DNA of 39,157 bases from positions 1 through 39,157 of the forward strand of contig JAEYXX010000081.1 of the NCBI GenBank assembly GCA_023431055.1, read 5' to 3'. Below are positions 23,605 to 36,899 of the stretch, piece by piece. Below the pieces are notes generated by a model. It did not search any database. It was not told the origin of the DNA and was given only the letters and a program-made list of their open reading frames with translations. A program made the position numbers and the translations under genes. Every line of letters begins with the position of its first letter. Positions within the stretch are counted from its first letter, which is position 1. The stretch is from Pseudomonadota bacterium. Lineage in GTDB: Bacteria > Pseudomonadota > Gammaproteobacteria > Pseudomonadales > Pseudomonadaceae.

Positions 23605-24792
23605 TCAGTTCCGTCGCGGCAGTACAACGCTGAAGCAGGAGCCCTCGCCAAGGCGGCTGCTAAGCTCGATGCGCCCGCCATGGGCCTGGACGATCTGCTC
23701 GCTGATGAACAGGCCCAACCCCAGCCCCTGGGGGGCGTCGGCAGAGGAAACACGCTCGAACTGTTCGAACACGCGCTGCTGATCCGCTTCGGAGATACCG
23801 ATACCCTGATCGCGCACCTCGGCACGCACCTGTTCGCCCGCCGCCCCAACCCGCACCGATACCGGCTTGCCGCCGCCGTAGCGCAGGGCGTTGGTCAGCA
23901 GGTTGGCCAGCACCTGCTCGATGCGGAACTCGTCCATCATCACCGGCGCAGGCCCCTCGACCTGCAGTTCGATATGACTACCAGCGCTGGCGAACTGCGC
24001 GGCCAGCCCCTCTACCACATTGCCGGCCAGCACGCCCAGGTCGCCCGGCTCCGGGCGCACCGACAGCTTGCCGGTGCGGATCCGTGAAACGTCCAGCATG
24101 TCGTCGATCAGCCGGCTCAGGCTGCGAATCTGGCGCTCGTCGCGGGTGATCATCTCCCGCAGCTTGTCGGCACTGAAGGCATCCATGCGCCCCTGTTCCA
24201 GGCGCAGCCGGCGCAGTTGCACATCAAGGATCAGGCCGTTGAGCGGCGTGCGCAGCTCGTGCGAGGCGATGGACATGAACACGTCGCGCATCTCCACCGC
24301 CTTCTGCAGCTCCGCCTGCGTTTCGCGCAGCTCCTCGAGTAGCGCCTCCTGTTCACGGCGCGCCGCCTCGACCACCTCCAGCTGCATGCTCAGCGCCTTA
24401 CGGTGGCGGTACAGGTCGACGAACATCGCCACCTTGCTGCGTACCTCGAAGGGCGACAGCGGCTTGTGCAGGAAGTCCACCGCACCGCTCTCGTAACCCC
24501 GAAAGGCATAGTCCATGTCGCGCCCGACCGCACTGACGAAGATGATCGGAATGTGCTTGGTCTTCTCCGTGCCACGCATCAGCTCGGCCAACTCGAAGCC
24601 GTTCATGCCCGGCATCTTCACGTCGAGAATGGCCAGGGCGAATTCGTTTTCGAGCAGTAGCGACAAGGCCTCATCGGCACTGCTGGCCTGGAACACGGTG
24701 CGATCCTCGCTCTGGATCAGCGAACGCAGTGCCAGGAGGTTTTCCGGCAGGTCGTCGACGATCAGCACCTTGGCTTCAATCTTCCTCAGCAT
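23605..24792 (-). CDS. Response regulator-histidine kinase fusion (REC-HisKA-HATPase)
   Basis: This 395-residue soluble protein has an N-terminal receiver (about 5-125; V-D-D, phosphoacceptor in L-A-I-L-D-V-K-M-P, K in H-K-P-L-S), a helical linker, HisKA with [11 protein letters not shown], and HATPase with N-L-L-T-N-A-L-R-Y, D-Q-G-I-G-I and G-L-G-L-G-L-F. Having no membrane segment, it probably takes phosphate from the upstream hybrid kinase and passes it on, perhaps to the divergent single receiver. It overlaps the CheB gene by 7 bases, as the last gene of the operon. Confidence 0.88.
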   Translation of the reverse strand: MLRKIEAKVLIVDDLPENLLALRSLIQSEDRTVFQASSADEALSLLLENEFALAILDVKMPGMNGFELAELMRGTEKTKHIPIIFVSAVGRDMDYAFRGYESGAVDFLHKPLSPFEVRSKVAMFVDLYRHRKALSMQLEVVEAARREQEALLEELRETQAELQKAVEMRDVFMSIASHELRTPLNGLILDVQLRRLRLEQGRMDAFSADKLREMITRDERQIRSLSRLIDDMLDVSRIRTGKLSVRPEPGDLGVLAGNVVEGLAAQFASAGSHIELQVEGPAPVMMDEFRIEQVLANLLTNALRYGGGKPVSVRVGAAGEQVRAEVRDQGIGISEADQQRVFEQFERVSSADAPQGLGLGLFISEQIVQAHGGRIELSSRLGEGSCFSVVLPRRN

Positions 24793-25397
24793 GGCAGGGT
24801 ATCCAGTTCGGCCAGCAGCAGGCGCATGGCATTGATAGGGAGGAGAAAATCCGGTTTGAGCAGCGCCAGCGCGGCATTCGGCATGGTGGGCACCAGCGCG
24901 TCGGCCGGGTCCTGTACCAGTGTCAGACCATCGGCCTGCTGAACAGCCAGCAGGCCGGCAGCGCCATCCTCGTTGGCGCCAGTCAGAAGCGCAGCAGCCA
25001 GGTGCTCGCCGTAGGCATCGGCCGCAGACTCGAAGAGGATGTCAATCGAGGGCCGGGAGAAATGCCGCGGCTCCTCACGACTGAGGGAAAAGCTGCGCTC
25101 GGTTTCGATGGACAGGTGGTAACCCGCGGGCGCCACGTAAACCATGCCGCTGCGCAGGTATTCCTTGTCCTCGGCTTCCTTGACCGGCAGCCGTAGGCGC
25201 CGGGCGAGCAGGTCTGCCAGCAGGCTGTCGTTGCGATCCGGCTGATGCAGCAGGCACACCACCGGCAGCCGGTAGTCCGGCGGCAGGCCTTCGAGCAGGC
25301 TGAGCAAGGCTTCCACGCCGCCAGCAGAAGCGCCGATCAGTAGCGCCTGCAGCGGCGCACGAACCTGGCCGCGGAGGTTGATCCGCTGGCTGCTCAT
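24786..25397 (-). CDS. CheB-type protein-glutamate methylesterase domain without a receiver
   Basis: This 203-residue protein holds just the CheB catalytic domain. The catalytic triad is visible as Ser24 (G-A-S-A-G-G), His51 (L-L-H-Q-P-D) and Asp144 (T-G-A-N-E-D-G-A). CheB removes methyl groups from glutamyl methyl esters in chemoreceptors. The receiver that normally controls it is missing, so control may come from partner proteins. Its ATG overlaps the CheR stop (ATGA), and its end overlaps the next gene. No chemoreceptor gene is near; the substrate is unknown. Confidence 0.85.
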   Translation of the reverse strand: MSSQRINLRGQVRAPLQALLIGASAGGVEALLSLLEGLPPDYRLPVVCLLHQPDRNDSLLADLLARRLRLPVKEAEDKEYLRSGMVYVAPAGYHLSIETERSFSLSREEPRHFSRPSIDILFESAADAYGEHLAAALLTGANEDGAAGLLAVQQADGLTLVQDPADALVPTMPNAALALLKPDFLLPINAMRLLLAELDTLPC

Positions 25398-26202
25398 CGC
25401 TTGCGAAAAATCCGCTCGGGGCGCGACACGGCTTCGAAGTGTCGGGCGTAGGCGGAGAAATCCAGGCTTTCCTTGCTGCCCAGGCCGAGAAAGCCGCGAT
25501 GACAGAGGGACTCGTGGAACAGACCGAGGGCACGGTCCTGCAGGTCACGGTTGAAATAGATCAGCACGTTGCGGCACGACACCAGGTGGGTTTCGGCGAA
25601 CACGCTGTCGGTGGCCAGGCTGTGGTCGGCGAAGGTCACGTTGGCGCGCAACGACTTGTCGAACAGCACGCGGTCATAGGCCGCCGAGTAATAGTCGGAA
25701 AACGCCCGCTTGCCGCCGGACAGCTGGTAGTTCTGGGTGTAGGTGCGCAGGTTGTCGAGGGCGAAGATGCCCTGTTCGGCCTTTTCCAGTGAGTGCGGGT
25801 TGATGTCGGTGGCATAGATCATGGTGCGCTCCAACAGGCCTTCCTCGTGCAGCAGGATGGCCAGGGAGTACACCTCCTCACCCGTGCTGCAGCCAGCCAC
25901 CCAGACCTTCAACGACGGATAGGTGTGCAGCAGCGGCACCACCTGCTCGCGCAGGGCGAGAAAGTAGTCGGGGTCGCGGAACATCTCGCTGACCGGGATG
26001 GTGAGGTACTGCAACAGCTGCATGAACGCCTGCGGCTCGTGCAGGATGCGCTCCTGCAGCGCTGAAATGGTCGGGCAATCGAGCTGCGCCTGCGCCTGAC
26101 GCACACGGCGCTTGAGCGAGGCTTTCGAATAATCGCGAAAGTCGTAGCTGTAACGCAGATAGATCGCCTCGATCAGCAGGCGCAGCTCGATTTCGTCAGG
26201 CA

Positions 26203-26203
<1 letters not shown>
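25394..26203 (-). CDS. CheR-type protein-glutamate methyltransferase
   Basis: This protein of 269 residues has the CheR N-terminal helical domain (Y-D-F-R-D-Y-S-K-A-S-L-K-R-R) and an S-adenosylmethionine-binding domain with V-A-G-C-S-T-G-E-E-V-Y-S and L-V-S-C-R-N-V-L-I-Y-F. I chose the ATG at 26203, which overlaps the TGA of the hybrid kinase gene (26205-26203); an in-frame ATG nine codons earlier is possible. It methylates glutamate side chains, normally in chemoreceptors. Here it lies between a hybrid kinase and a CheB, with no receptor gene nearby. Confidence 0.87.
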
Positions 26204-29709
<3,506 letters not shown>

Positions 29710-29823
29710 TCGATGACTGTCTCGCTTGTTCTTATCCAGGGAGGCGTGTGGCACACTGACCATGCGCAGACCCCGAAGTTTGCCAAACATTCGCGCATTC
29801 TGCGCGCACAAACAGAGAACTTC

Positions 29824-30216
29824 ATGACCGAAATCGACTCCGCCGGCGCCAAGACCATTCTCCTGGTCGAGGACGACGACGTCGTGCGCGAACTCACTGC
29901 CGAGGTGCTAGGTGAGTTCGGCTACCAAGTGCATGCCTTGCGCGACGCGCCCAGTGCCCTGGAACTACTGAGTACGCCGCAGCATATCGATCTGCTGATG
30001 AGCGACATCGGCCTGCCCGGCATGGACGGGCGCGAACTGGTGCAAGCCGCACGCCGGTTGCGTCCGACACTACCGGTGCTGTTTGCCAGTGGCTACGACG
30101 AGCGCGAACTGCTCGCCGAGGTGCGCGCGCGCGACAAGGCGGCTGCCACTGAAAGCATCATCAAACCCTACGACTTCAAGCTGCTGGCGCAACGCCTGGG
30201 CGAACTGGCCGGCTGA
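29824..30216 (+). CDS. Single-domain response regulator (CheY-like receiver)
   Basis: The product has 130 residues, a receiver alone: V-E-D-D-D acidic cluster, phosphoacceptor in L-L-M-S-D-I-G-L-P, S in F-A-S-G and K in I-K-P-Y. The chosen ATG at 29824 gives the start M-T-E-I-D-S-A-G; an upstream in-frame start at 29713 would add a tail with no homologous look. It is divergent from the hybrid kinase gene with 114 bases between, and convergent with ampDh2. It probably shares the phosphorelay. Confidence 0.82.
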   Translation: MTEIDSAGAKTILLVEDDDVVRELTAEVLGEFGYQVHALRDAPSALELLSTPQHIDLLMSDIGLPGMDGRELVQAARRLRPTLPVLFASGYDERELLAEVRARDKAAATESIIKPYDFKLLAQRLGELAG

Positions 30217-30234
30217 CGCCATGGCCTGCGCTGC

Positions 30235-31017
30235 TCAGCCTGCCGCCTGCAGATTGAGCACCAGCAAACGTGCTGCGGTTTCCGCATCCGGCTGACCATC
30301 GTAATTGGCCGGACGGTATTTCATCTGGAAGGCGGCAATGACGTTGCGCGTCGCCTCGTCCAGCTCGCCATGCTGCGGCACCGTATAACCCTGCTGCGCC
30401 AGTTGTTCCTGGAACCACTGCACACTGGGCAGGCTGGTGCTGAACAGCGCCTGCTGACGCGCCACCGCGTCTTCGTTCGGCCAGGGCACCAGGCCCTCGT
30501 CGGCAAGGCGTTTCCAGGGGAACAGCGGGCCCGGATCGACCTTGCGCTGCGGCGCCACGTCACTGTGCGCAATGATCGAGCCCTGCGGTAGCTGGTGACG
30601 TTTGACGATGTCCTTGAGCAGTACGATCAGGGTATCGATCTGCTGCGGGGCGAAAGGCTGCCAGTAGCGACCGGCCGGCGTCTCGTAGTAGCCCTGGTTG
30701 ACCAGCTCGATGCCGATGGTGGTGCTGTTGAGCCAGGTACGCCCCTTCCATTCGCTGACGCCGACGTGCCAGGCACGGCGATTCTCGTCCACCAGGCGGT
30801 AGACGGTCGGCGGCGCATCGCCGATCAGGTAGTGGCTGCTCACCTCGGTCTGCGTCAGCAGGTCGAGCGAACGCTGCAGATCGGCGGAGGTGTAGTGCAG
30901 CACGACGTACTGCACACGGCTGTTCTGGCCAGTCGCGGTATGGCTGTCGTCGATACGCAGACCGCCAGTACAGCCGGCGAGCAGAACAAGAACGAGGGCA
31001 AGGCAAAGAGACTTCAT
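30235..31017 (-). CDS. ampDh2: Lipoprotein N-acetylmuramyl-L-alanine amidase AmpDh2
   Basis: This 260-residue protein has a lipobox L-A-G-C (Cys16), an Amidase_2 domain (about 30-185) and a C-terminal peptidoglycan-binding helix bundle (about 200-256). The zinc ligands are His41 (V-L-H-Y-T-S), His151 and Asp161 (H-S-D-V-A-P-Q-R-K-V-D-P-G-P); Glu104 may assist. It cleaves the sugar-peptide bond in peptidoglycan at the outer membrane. In PAO1 ampDh2 (PA5485) follows kinB directly; here a signalling cluster lies between. It overlaps the MarC-family gene by four bases. Confidence 0.9.
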   Translation of the reverse strand: MKSLCLALVLVLLAGCTGGLRIDDSHTATGQNSRVQYVVLHYTSADLQRSLDLLTQTEVSSHYLIGDAPPTVYRLVDENRRAWHVGVSEWKGRTWLNSTTIGIELVNQGYYETPAGRYWQPFAPQQIDTLIVLLKDIVKRHQLPQGSIIAHSDVAPQRKVDPGPLFPWKRLADEGLVPWPNEDAVARQQALFSTSLPSVQWFQEQLAQQGYTVPQHGELDEATRNVIAAFQMKYRPANYDGQPDAETAARLLVLNLQAAG

Positions 31018-31604
31018 GCGTGACCGAATACGCTCTGCAGGTTGTCCAGCAGCATGTCGACGCTGAGCATGATCAGCAGCATGCCCATCAAGCGTTCCAC
31101 CGCCATCAACCCGCGATTACCGAGAAAACGCTGCAGGAACGAAGCCTGCAACAGGATGAATGCCGTCGCCGCCCAGGCCAGGATGACCGCCAGGTAAAGC
31201 TCCCAGAGCGGCCCGGTGTGGGTGTTGCGCAGGGTCATCAGCACCGCGAGGGCCGAAGGTCCGGCGACCGCAGGCGTGGCCAGCGGCACCAGCATCGGCT
31301 CGCCATCCGGCACGTCGCCGAGCAGGCCTTGCGGGCTGGGAAAGATCAGGCGCATGGCGATGACGAACAGGATGATACCGCCGGCGATGGCGGTTGCCTC
31401 GCGTGACAGCCCGAGGCTGGTGAGGAATTTGTCACCAAAGGTGAGGAACAGCAGCAGCAGGCCAAGAGCGAACAGCAGCTCGCGCGCGGCGATCCAGATG
31501 CGCCGGCGCGGCTCGACGTTCTTCAGCGCGGCGATGTAGATGGCGATATTGCCGAAAGGGTCGGTGACCAGAAAGATCAGCACGGCGATGCTGAAAATGT
31601 CCAT
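31014..31604 (-). CDS. MarC-family (UPF0056) integral membrane protein
   Basis: This 196-residue protein has six predicted membrane helices and the family motifs D-P-F-G-N-I-A-I and P-L-A-T-P-A-V-A-G-P-S-A. The function of MarC proteins is not known; the link to multiple antibiotic resistance was withdrawn. It overlaps ampDh2 at its 3' end (ATGA), so the two are one operon. Confidence 0.88.
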   Translation of the reverse strand: MDIFSIAVLIFLVTDPFGNIAIYIAALKNVEPRRRIWIAARELLFALGLLLLFLTFGDKFLTSLGLSREATAIAGGIILFVIAMRLIFPSPQGLLGDVPDGEPMLVPLATPAVAGPSALAVLMTLRNTHTGPLWELYLAVILAWAATAFILLQASFLQRFLGNRGLMAVERLMGMLLIMLSVDMLLDNLQSVFGHA

Positions 31605-31756
31605 GGGTATCTCCGCTGACAGGTGTGCATAGTCTAGGGCCTGCAGGGGGTGCCTCGCGAGTCGGCGCAGCCATCGAATACTCGCGTTTGCAGCAGAAGC
31701 GCAACGCTGATGAGGGAAAACGCAGCGGCGCTCAGGGAAATGGCCACCCAGATAAA

Positions 31757-31796
31757 TGTATACAGAGAAGCAGCCAAGATAGACAAATGTTGTCTA
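31757..31796 (+). promoter_or_regulatory. Two palindromes upstream of the nucleobase permease gene
   Basis: TGTATACA (31757-31764) is a perfect 8-bp palindrome and TAGACAA-ATG-TTGTCTA (31780-31796) a perfect 7-bp inverted repeat, 37 bases before the ATG at 31834. They look like binding sites for a dimeric repressor, and TGTATACA is a form used by GntR-family regulators. No such regulator is in the window. Confidence 0.45.
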
Positions 31797-31833
31797 CATC
31801 GCTCGCACAAGAACAACAGCGAGTAGTTTTCCC

Positions 31834-33356
31834 ATGACCTCCCCCCCTCAGCGCCCCGAGGACGAGAACCTCGGCATCGGCTCCAATCTGCTCTACGGCC
31901 TGCAACATGTACTGACCATGTATGGCGGCATCGTTGCCGTGCCACTGATCGTCGGTCAGGCGGCCGGCCTGTCGCCTGCGGACATCGGCCTGCTGATCGC
32001 CGCCTCGCTGTTCGTCGGCGGCGCTGCTACCCTGCTACAGACCTTAGGCCTGCCGTTCTTCGGCTGTCAGTTGCCGCTGGTGCAGGGCGTGTCGTTCGCC
32101 AGCGTCGCCACCCTCGTGGCGATAGTCGGGGCCAATGGCGGTGAAGGTGGGCTCCCGGTGGTGTTCGGCGCGGTGATAGGGGCAGCAGTGATCGGCCTGC
32201 TGATCACTCCGATCTTCTCCAAGATCACCAAGTTCTTCCCGCCACTGGTGACCGGTATCGTCATCACCACCATCGGCCTCACCCTGATGCCGGTAGCCGC
32301 GTGCTGGGCCATGGGCGGCAACAGCGCCGCGGCGGACTTCGGCAGCATGGCCAATATCGGCCTGGCCGCCTTCACCCTGGCGACCGTTCTTCTCTTGAGC
32401 AAGGTGGGCAGCGCCACCCTCTCGCGCCTGTCGATCCTGCTGGCGATGGTGATCGGCACGCTGGTCGCTCTGGCGTTCGGCATGGCCGACTTTTCCAAGG
32501 TCAGTGAAGGGCCGGTGCTGGCCTTTCCGGCACCGCTGCATTTCGGCATGCCGGTATTCGAGGTGGCGGCGATCGTCTCGATGCTGATCGTGGTGATGGT
32601 GATCCTGGTGGAAACTTCCGCCGACATTCTCGCCGTGGGCGACATCATCGACACCCGGGTGGACTCCAAGCGCCTCGGCAACGGTATGCGCCGACATGAT
32701 CGCCAGCATCATCGCGCCGCTGTTCGGCTCCTTCACCCAGAGCGCCTTCGCTCAGAATGTCGGCCTGGTTGCCGTCACCGGGGTCAAGAGTCGCTACGTG
32801 GTGGCCACCGGCGGGCTGATTCTGGTCACTCTCGGCCTGCTGCCGATCATGGGCCGGGTCATCGCCGCGGTGCCGACCTCGGTGCTCGGCGGCGCGGGTA
32901 TCGTGCTGTTCGGCACGGTGGCGGCCAGCGGCATCCGCATCCTGGCCAAGGTGGACTACCGCAACAACATAGAATCTGGTGTTCGTCGCCACCTCCATCG
33001 GTTTCGGCATGATCCCCATCGCCATGCCCAGCTTCTATCACCACTTTCCGGCCTGGTTCGAAACCATCTTCCATTCCGGCATCAGCTCGGCAGCGATCAT
33101 GGCGATCCTGCTCAACCTGCTGTTCAACCACTTCACCACAGGCAATTCGGACCAGCAGTCGGTGTTCGTGGCGGGTACCGAGCGCAGCCTGCGCTATCGT
33201 GACATCGCCGCCCTGCACGAAGGCGACCATTTCATCGGCGGCAAGCTGTATGACGCACAGGGCAACGAAGTGCCGCTGCAGGATGACGACGACCATGCAC
33301 CACGGGCACGTCCCCATGCATCTGCAAGCCAGCCTCGGGCGGAAATCACGACCTGA
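31834..33356 (+). pseudogene. NCS2-family xanthine/uracil permease, interrupted by two frameshifts
   Basis: The protein sequence is continuous only if the frame changes twice. The first part (31834 to about 32685) covers L-Q-H-V-L-T-M-Y-G-G near the start, Q-L-P-L-V-Q-G-V-S-F and the substrate-site segment E-T-S-A-D-I-L-A-V-G. After N-G the frame needs two more bases near 32686-32692, where CGCGCC seems to have become CGCC. It then continues as D-M-I-A-S-I-I-A-P-L-F-G-S-F to near 32970. There ATAGAATCTG in place of ATGAATCTG is one base too long, and the frame resumes as V-F-V-A-T-S-I-G-F-G. The assembled protein of about 500 residues would have twelve or more helices and import purines or uracil with protons. 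It is a recent pseudogene or contains sequencing errors. Confidence 0.85.
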
Positions 33357-33370
33357 GCAAAGACCTGCAG

Positions 33371-35209
33371 TCAGGCCTGTTCGACGCGATTACGCCCGGC
33401 ACCCTTGGCGCGGTATAGCGCCTGGTCGGCGCGCTCGAAGGTGACCTCGGTGGCCTCACCATCGCGGAACTCCGCGATGCCGGCAGACAGGGTGATGGTC
33501 ACCGGCTCGCCCTTGAAGTGGAACGGGCAGGCCTCGACCGCCAAGCGCAGGGTTTCCAGCAGTTGCACGCCACCCTCCAGCGGCGTGCCCGGAATCAGCA
33601 GTACGAACTCCTCGCCACCGAAGCGGGCGATAAAATCGGTCTTGCGCAGGCGCTTGTGCAGCTCCCCGGCGATGATCTTCAGCACCCGGTCGCCTGCAAG
33701 GTGGCCGTAGCCGTCGTTGATCCGCTTGAAGTGGTCGATATCCAGCACCGCCATCAGCAACTGGCCGCCATAGCGCTGGCGCCGGGCGATCTCCAGGTCG
33801 AGGCGCTCGCTCCAGGCGGCGCGGTTGGGCAAGCCGGTCAGAGGATCGAGCAGGGACTTCTGCCGCTGCTCCTCGATGTGCTGGCGAAACTGCTGCGCCT
33901 CCAGCTCCATTTCAGCTACACGTTTGACCAGCCCCTGCAACCGCTCGGCCACTTGATCCTCGCCGCTGTCGCGCTGGCGCTGATGATTGCTGACGCTCTG
34001 CAGCAGCCCTTCGAGGCGCTGCTCCAGCGCCTGCTTGAGCGCTTCGAGATCGGCCGCCTCCTGCACGCTGTTCTGCAGGTCGCTGACCTGATCGCGCAGC
34101 TGCTGGTTGAAGCTGCGTGTGCTCTCCACCGAGGCGGTGTAACCCTCGTGCGCTTCGCTGAGGGTGCTGATGAAGGCGGCGAGGCGCTCGTTGAGCTGCT
34201 TGAGATAACCGGCGAACTCACGCTGGCCACTGTCGGTGACCGCCAATACCAACACAGCCAGGTCATCCAGCATGGGTACCAGTTCGTACCAGTTGAGGTT
34301 GCCCTCCAGACGCTGACGCAGAGCATCGCCTTGCGGCTGATGACGTGCCGGCAACTCCAGCTCGTCGAGCAGGCTGCGCAAGCTGCTGGCGATATGCGGG
34401 GCCACCGCGCTATATCCCGGCTCGCTGCTGGGCAGGGAGAACGGGCTGTCGCCGGCCTCCTCATGCGGCACCAGACCGGGCGGCAGTGGCAGGCTGTCGA
34501 GCATGGGCGCGGCGTCGCTGGCCTGATACCTCCCCTTTGCCACGGTGGCAACAGCCGCCGGCTCGCTCGCAGGCACGACGACCGCTGGCGTGCGCTCCGC
34601 AGCCTCGGAGACAGTGGCAGGCTCAACCTCAGGCTCTGATATAGGTGCAGGTGCAGGACCAGCGTTGGCGGTCTCTTCGCTACTTTCACCCCGCGAGCCG
34701 AACAGACGCTGCAGCAGGCCGGGCTGCTCCTGCACCGGCGCTTGCAGAACGGTCAGCGCCTGCCCTTGCAGGTTGCTCAACTGGCTGAGCAGCGCGGGCA
34801 ACAGATACTGGTGACTGGTGGCGTCCTGCAGCTGCTTGCCGAGAGACTTGAGCGCCTTGCGCACCTCACGCGGCGGCTGCAGACGTTGCAACTGTTCGAT
34901 CAGGCCCGCCAATGCCGTGGCGGCCTCGCCAGCACGCTGCTGACGGCGCTGCTCGGAATCCAGCACAGCCTTTTCCAGGCGTGGAATCAGGCCACCCAGC
35001 GCAGCGTCGATGTCGTCGCGGCGGAGAATCTCGCGCATCTCCTGCATGCACTGATCGACCGCCTTGTCCGTGCCCTCTGCAGCCAAACTGCTGCGCACCA
35101 GGCCACGGCGCAGCAGATCCAGGCGTGACTCCCAACGGCGCTCAAGCTTTTCCTGTTGTTCCAGGCTGCTCAGGTATTTGTCTTTCCAACGTCGCGCGTC
35201 ATCGCTCAT
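33371..35209 (-). CDS. dgcH: Diguanylate cyclase (DgcH-like, GGDEF domain)
   Basis: The protein has 612 residues without a membrane segment. The N-terminal 430 residues are helical, with coiled-coil parts and a middle Ala/Pro/Glu-rich linker. The C-terminal GGDEF domain (about 445-610) has G-G-E-E-F at 531-535, so it can make c-di-GMP from GTP, and R-K-T-D at 522-525 is an intact I-site for product inhibition. PA5487 (DgcH) holds this position in P. aeruginosa. It lies five bases downstream of the next gene's ATG side, so it is co-transcribed. Confidence 0.85.
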   Translation of the reverse strand: MSDDARRWKDKYLSSLEQQEKLERRWESRLDLLRRGLVRSSLAAEGTDKAVDQCMQEMREILRRDDIDAALGGLIPRLEKAVLDSEQRRQQRAGEAATALAGLIEQLQRLQPPREVRKALKSLGKQLQDATSHQYLLPALLSQLSNLQGQALTVLQAPVQEQPGLLQRLFGSRGESSEETANAGPAPAPISEPEVEPATVSEAAERTPAVVVPASEPAAVATVAKGRYQASDAAPMLDSLPLPPGLVPHEEAGDSPFSLPSSEPGYSAVAPHIASSLRSLLDELELPARHQPQGDALRQRLEGNLNWYELVPMLDDLAVLVLAVTDSGQREFAGYLKQLNERLAAFISTLSEAHEGYTASVESTRSFNQQLRDQVSDLQNSVQEAADLEALKQALEQRLEGLLQSVSNHQRQRDSGEDQVAERLQGLVKRVAEMELEAQQFRQHIEEQRQKSLLDPLTGLPNRAAWSERLDLEIARRQRYGGQLLMAVLDIDHFKRINDGYGHLAGDRVLKIIAGELHKRLRKTDFIARFGGEEFVLLIPGTPLEGGVQLLETLRLAVEACPFHFKGEPVTITLSAGIAEFRDGEATEVTFERADQALYRAKGAGRNRVEQA

Positions 35210-35214
35210 ACGGC

Positions 35215-36087
35215 TTACTCGGGAGATGGCGTCTTCAGCATAGGCATTTGCGCGCCATTCTGTGCTTCCGGCAAGCGGATTTCCACGGCTACGGGGAGGT
35301 GGTCGGAAATCGGCTGGCTGAGCACGTCGACACGGCCCAGTTCGAGCTCCGAGCTGAGCAGGATATGGTCGAGACAGCGCTGCGGGCGCCAGCTGGGAAA
35401 GGTCGCCTCGGCTTGCGGAGCCAGCAGGCCGAGATCACGCAGCGGGGAGTTTTCCAGCAGATCGACGGCATGGGTGTTCATGTCACCCATCAGCACCAGA
35501 TGGCGAAACTCGCTGACCCGCTCGCGGATGTAGGCCAACTGTCGAGTGCGGGTGCGGGCGCCCAGGGCGAGGTGCATCATCACCACGCCCAGTGCGTGCT
35601 CGCCTTCCCCCAGACGCAGAAAGATCGCCCCCCGACCAGGCGGACCAGGCAGCGGATGGTCTTCCAGCAGGGTAGGCCGCAAGCGGCTGAGCACGCCATT
35701 GCTGTGCTGGGCGAAGCGCCCGAGATTGCGATTGAGCTGCTGATACCAGTAGGGAAAGGCGCCCTGCTGGGCCAGGTATTCGACCTGATTGACGTAACCC
35801 GAGCGCAGGCTGCCGCCGTCGACTTCCTGCAGCGCCACCAGATCGAAATCGGCGAGCAGATCACCAATGCGCTGCAGGTTGCCGGCACGCCCCGCATGGG
35901 GCAGCAGATGCTGCCAGCTGCGCGTCAGGTAGTGGTGATAACGCTGAGTGTTGATGCCGACCTGGACGTTGAAACTGAGCAGGCGCAGAAGGCCGTCGGC
36001 TGGCCAGTCGGCTTGCGGCGAGCAGTGCGGGTTGACCTGTGGATCACACAGGCCAACTGCACGCGTCTTCCGCCAGCGGCGCATCAT
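35215..36087 (-). CDS. Endonuclease/exonuclease/phosphatase-family protein
   Basis: The product has 290 residues with the family motifs L-S-F-N-V-Q, L-Q-E-V-D, G-D-M-N-T-H and S-D-H-L-P-V that form a metal-dependent phosphoesterase site. The real substrate cannot be told from the sequence; family members cut DNA, RNA, phosphoinositides or sphingomyelin. No signal peptide is seen. It lies between dsbA (19 bases) and dgcH (5 bases), as PA5488 does. Confidence 0.85.
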   Translation of the reverse strand: MMRRWRKTRAVGLCDPQVNPHCSPQADWPADGLLRLLSFNVQVGINTQRYHHYLTRSWQHLLPHAGRAGNLQRIGDLLADFDLVALQEVDGGSLRSGYVNQVEYLAQQGAFPYWYQQLNRNLGRFAQHSNGVLSRLRPTLLEDHPLPGPPGRGAIFLRLGEGEHALGVVMMHLALGARTRTRQLAYIRERVSEFRHLVLMGDMNTHAVDLLENSPLRDLGLLAPQAEATFPSWRPQRCLDHILLSSELELGRVDVLSQPISDHLPVAVEIRLPEAQNGAQMPMLKTPSPE

Positions 36088-36106
36088 GCGTCGCGCCTGC
36101 GGGCGC

Positions 36107-36733
36107 TCAGAGCGCCTCGCGCTCCTTGGCGATCAGGTGATCGGCGACCTGGAGGGTCTGCTGTGGACCACCGGCCGAACCCAGGTCGAAGCGATACTTG
36201 CCGCCGACGATCATCACCGGTACGCCAGTGATCTGGTAGGCCATGGCCAGTTTCTTGGCCTTTTCCATCTGGCCTTTGACGGCAAAGGAATTGAAGGTCT
36301 TGAGGAAGGCGTCGCGATCCACACCCTGAGTGGCGACGAAGTCGGCGAACTCTTCAGCCGAGGCCAGCTTCTTCTTCTCCTGGTGGATGGCGTTGAACAC
36401 GGCGTCATGCACCTTGTGTTCGACCTTCATCATCTCCAGGGTGATGAATGCCTGGCCATGCACGTTCCAGATACCGCCGAACAGTGCCGGGACGCGGACA
36501 AAATTGACGTCGTCCGGCAGCTTTTCAACCCAGGGGTTGAGGGTCGCTTCGAACTGATAGCAGTGCGGGCAGCCGTACCAGAACAGCTCGACGACCTCGA
36601 CCTTGCCGGGCTTGGACACCGGCACCGGGCTCTTCAGCTCGACATACTGCTGGCCGGCCACCGGCTCGGCATGGGCAGTAAGACCGAACAGGCTGCTGAT
36701 CGCCAGAGCGGCGCCAAAAATCAGGTTACGCAT
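36107..36733 (-). CDS. dsbA: Thiol:disulfide interchange protein DsbA
   Basis: The product has 208 residues with a signal peptide (about 1-22, ending A-H-A) and a thioredoxin fold with an inserted helical domain. The active site is Cys55-Pro-His-Cys58 in F-W-Y-G-C-P-H-C, and the cis-proline lies in T-G-V-P-V-M-I-V. It puts disulfide bonds into exported proteins in the periplasm. It lies in the same order as PA5489, next to the cytochrome genes. Confidence 0.95.
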   Translation of the reverse strand: MRNLIFGAALAISSLFGLTAHAEPVAGQQYVELKSPVPVSKPGKVEVVELFWYGCPHCYQFEATLNPWVEKLPDDVNFVRVPALFGGIWNVHGQAFITLEMMKVEHKVHDAVFNAIHQEKKKLASAEEFADFVATQGVDRDAFLKTFNSFAVKGQMEKAKKLAMAYQITGVPVMIVGGKYRFDLGSAGGPQQTLQVADHLIAKEREAL

Positions 36734-36834
36734 GGGGTACTCCTCAACTGGATAAGCGTCGCCCTGGTGGCGATTCGAGACTATGACTCGCTACCGCTGG
36801 GCCGGTTCCGCCCATTGTAGCCATGGCGCCTATG

Positions 36835-36860
36835 AAAAAGGGTGGCCGTGGCCACCCTTT
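36835..36860 (-). terminator. Intrinsic terminator after cytochrome c4
   Basis: AAAGGGTGGCC-AC-GGCCACCCTTT is a perfect 11-bp stem on the minus strand, followed by TTC. It lies 40 bases after the cytochrome c4 stop. Confidence 0.85.
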
Positions 36861-36899
36861 GTCTTACCAACTGCAACAGTGGTCGCTTAACAAAACTTC

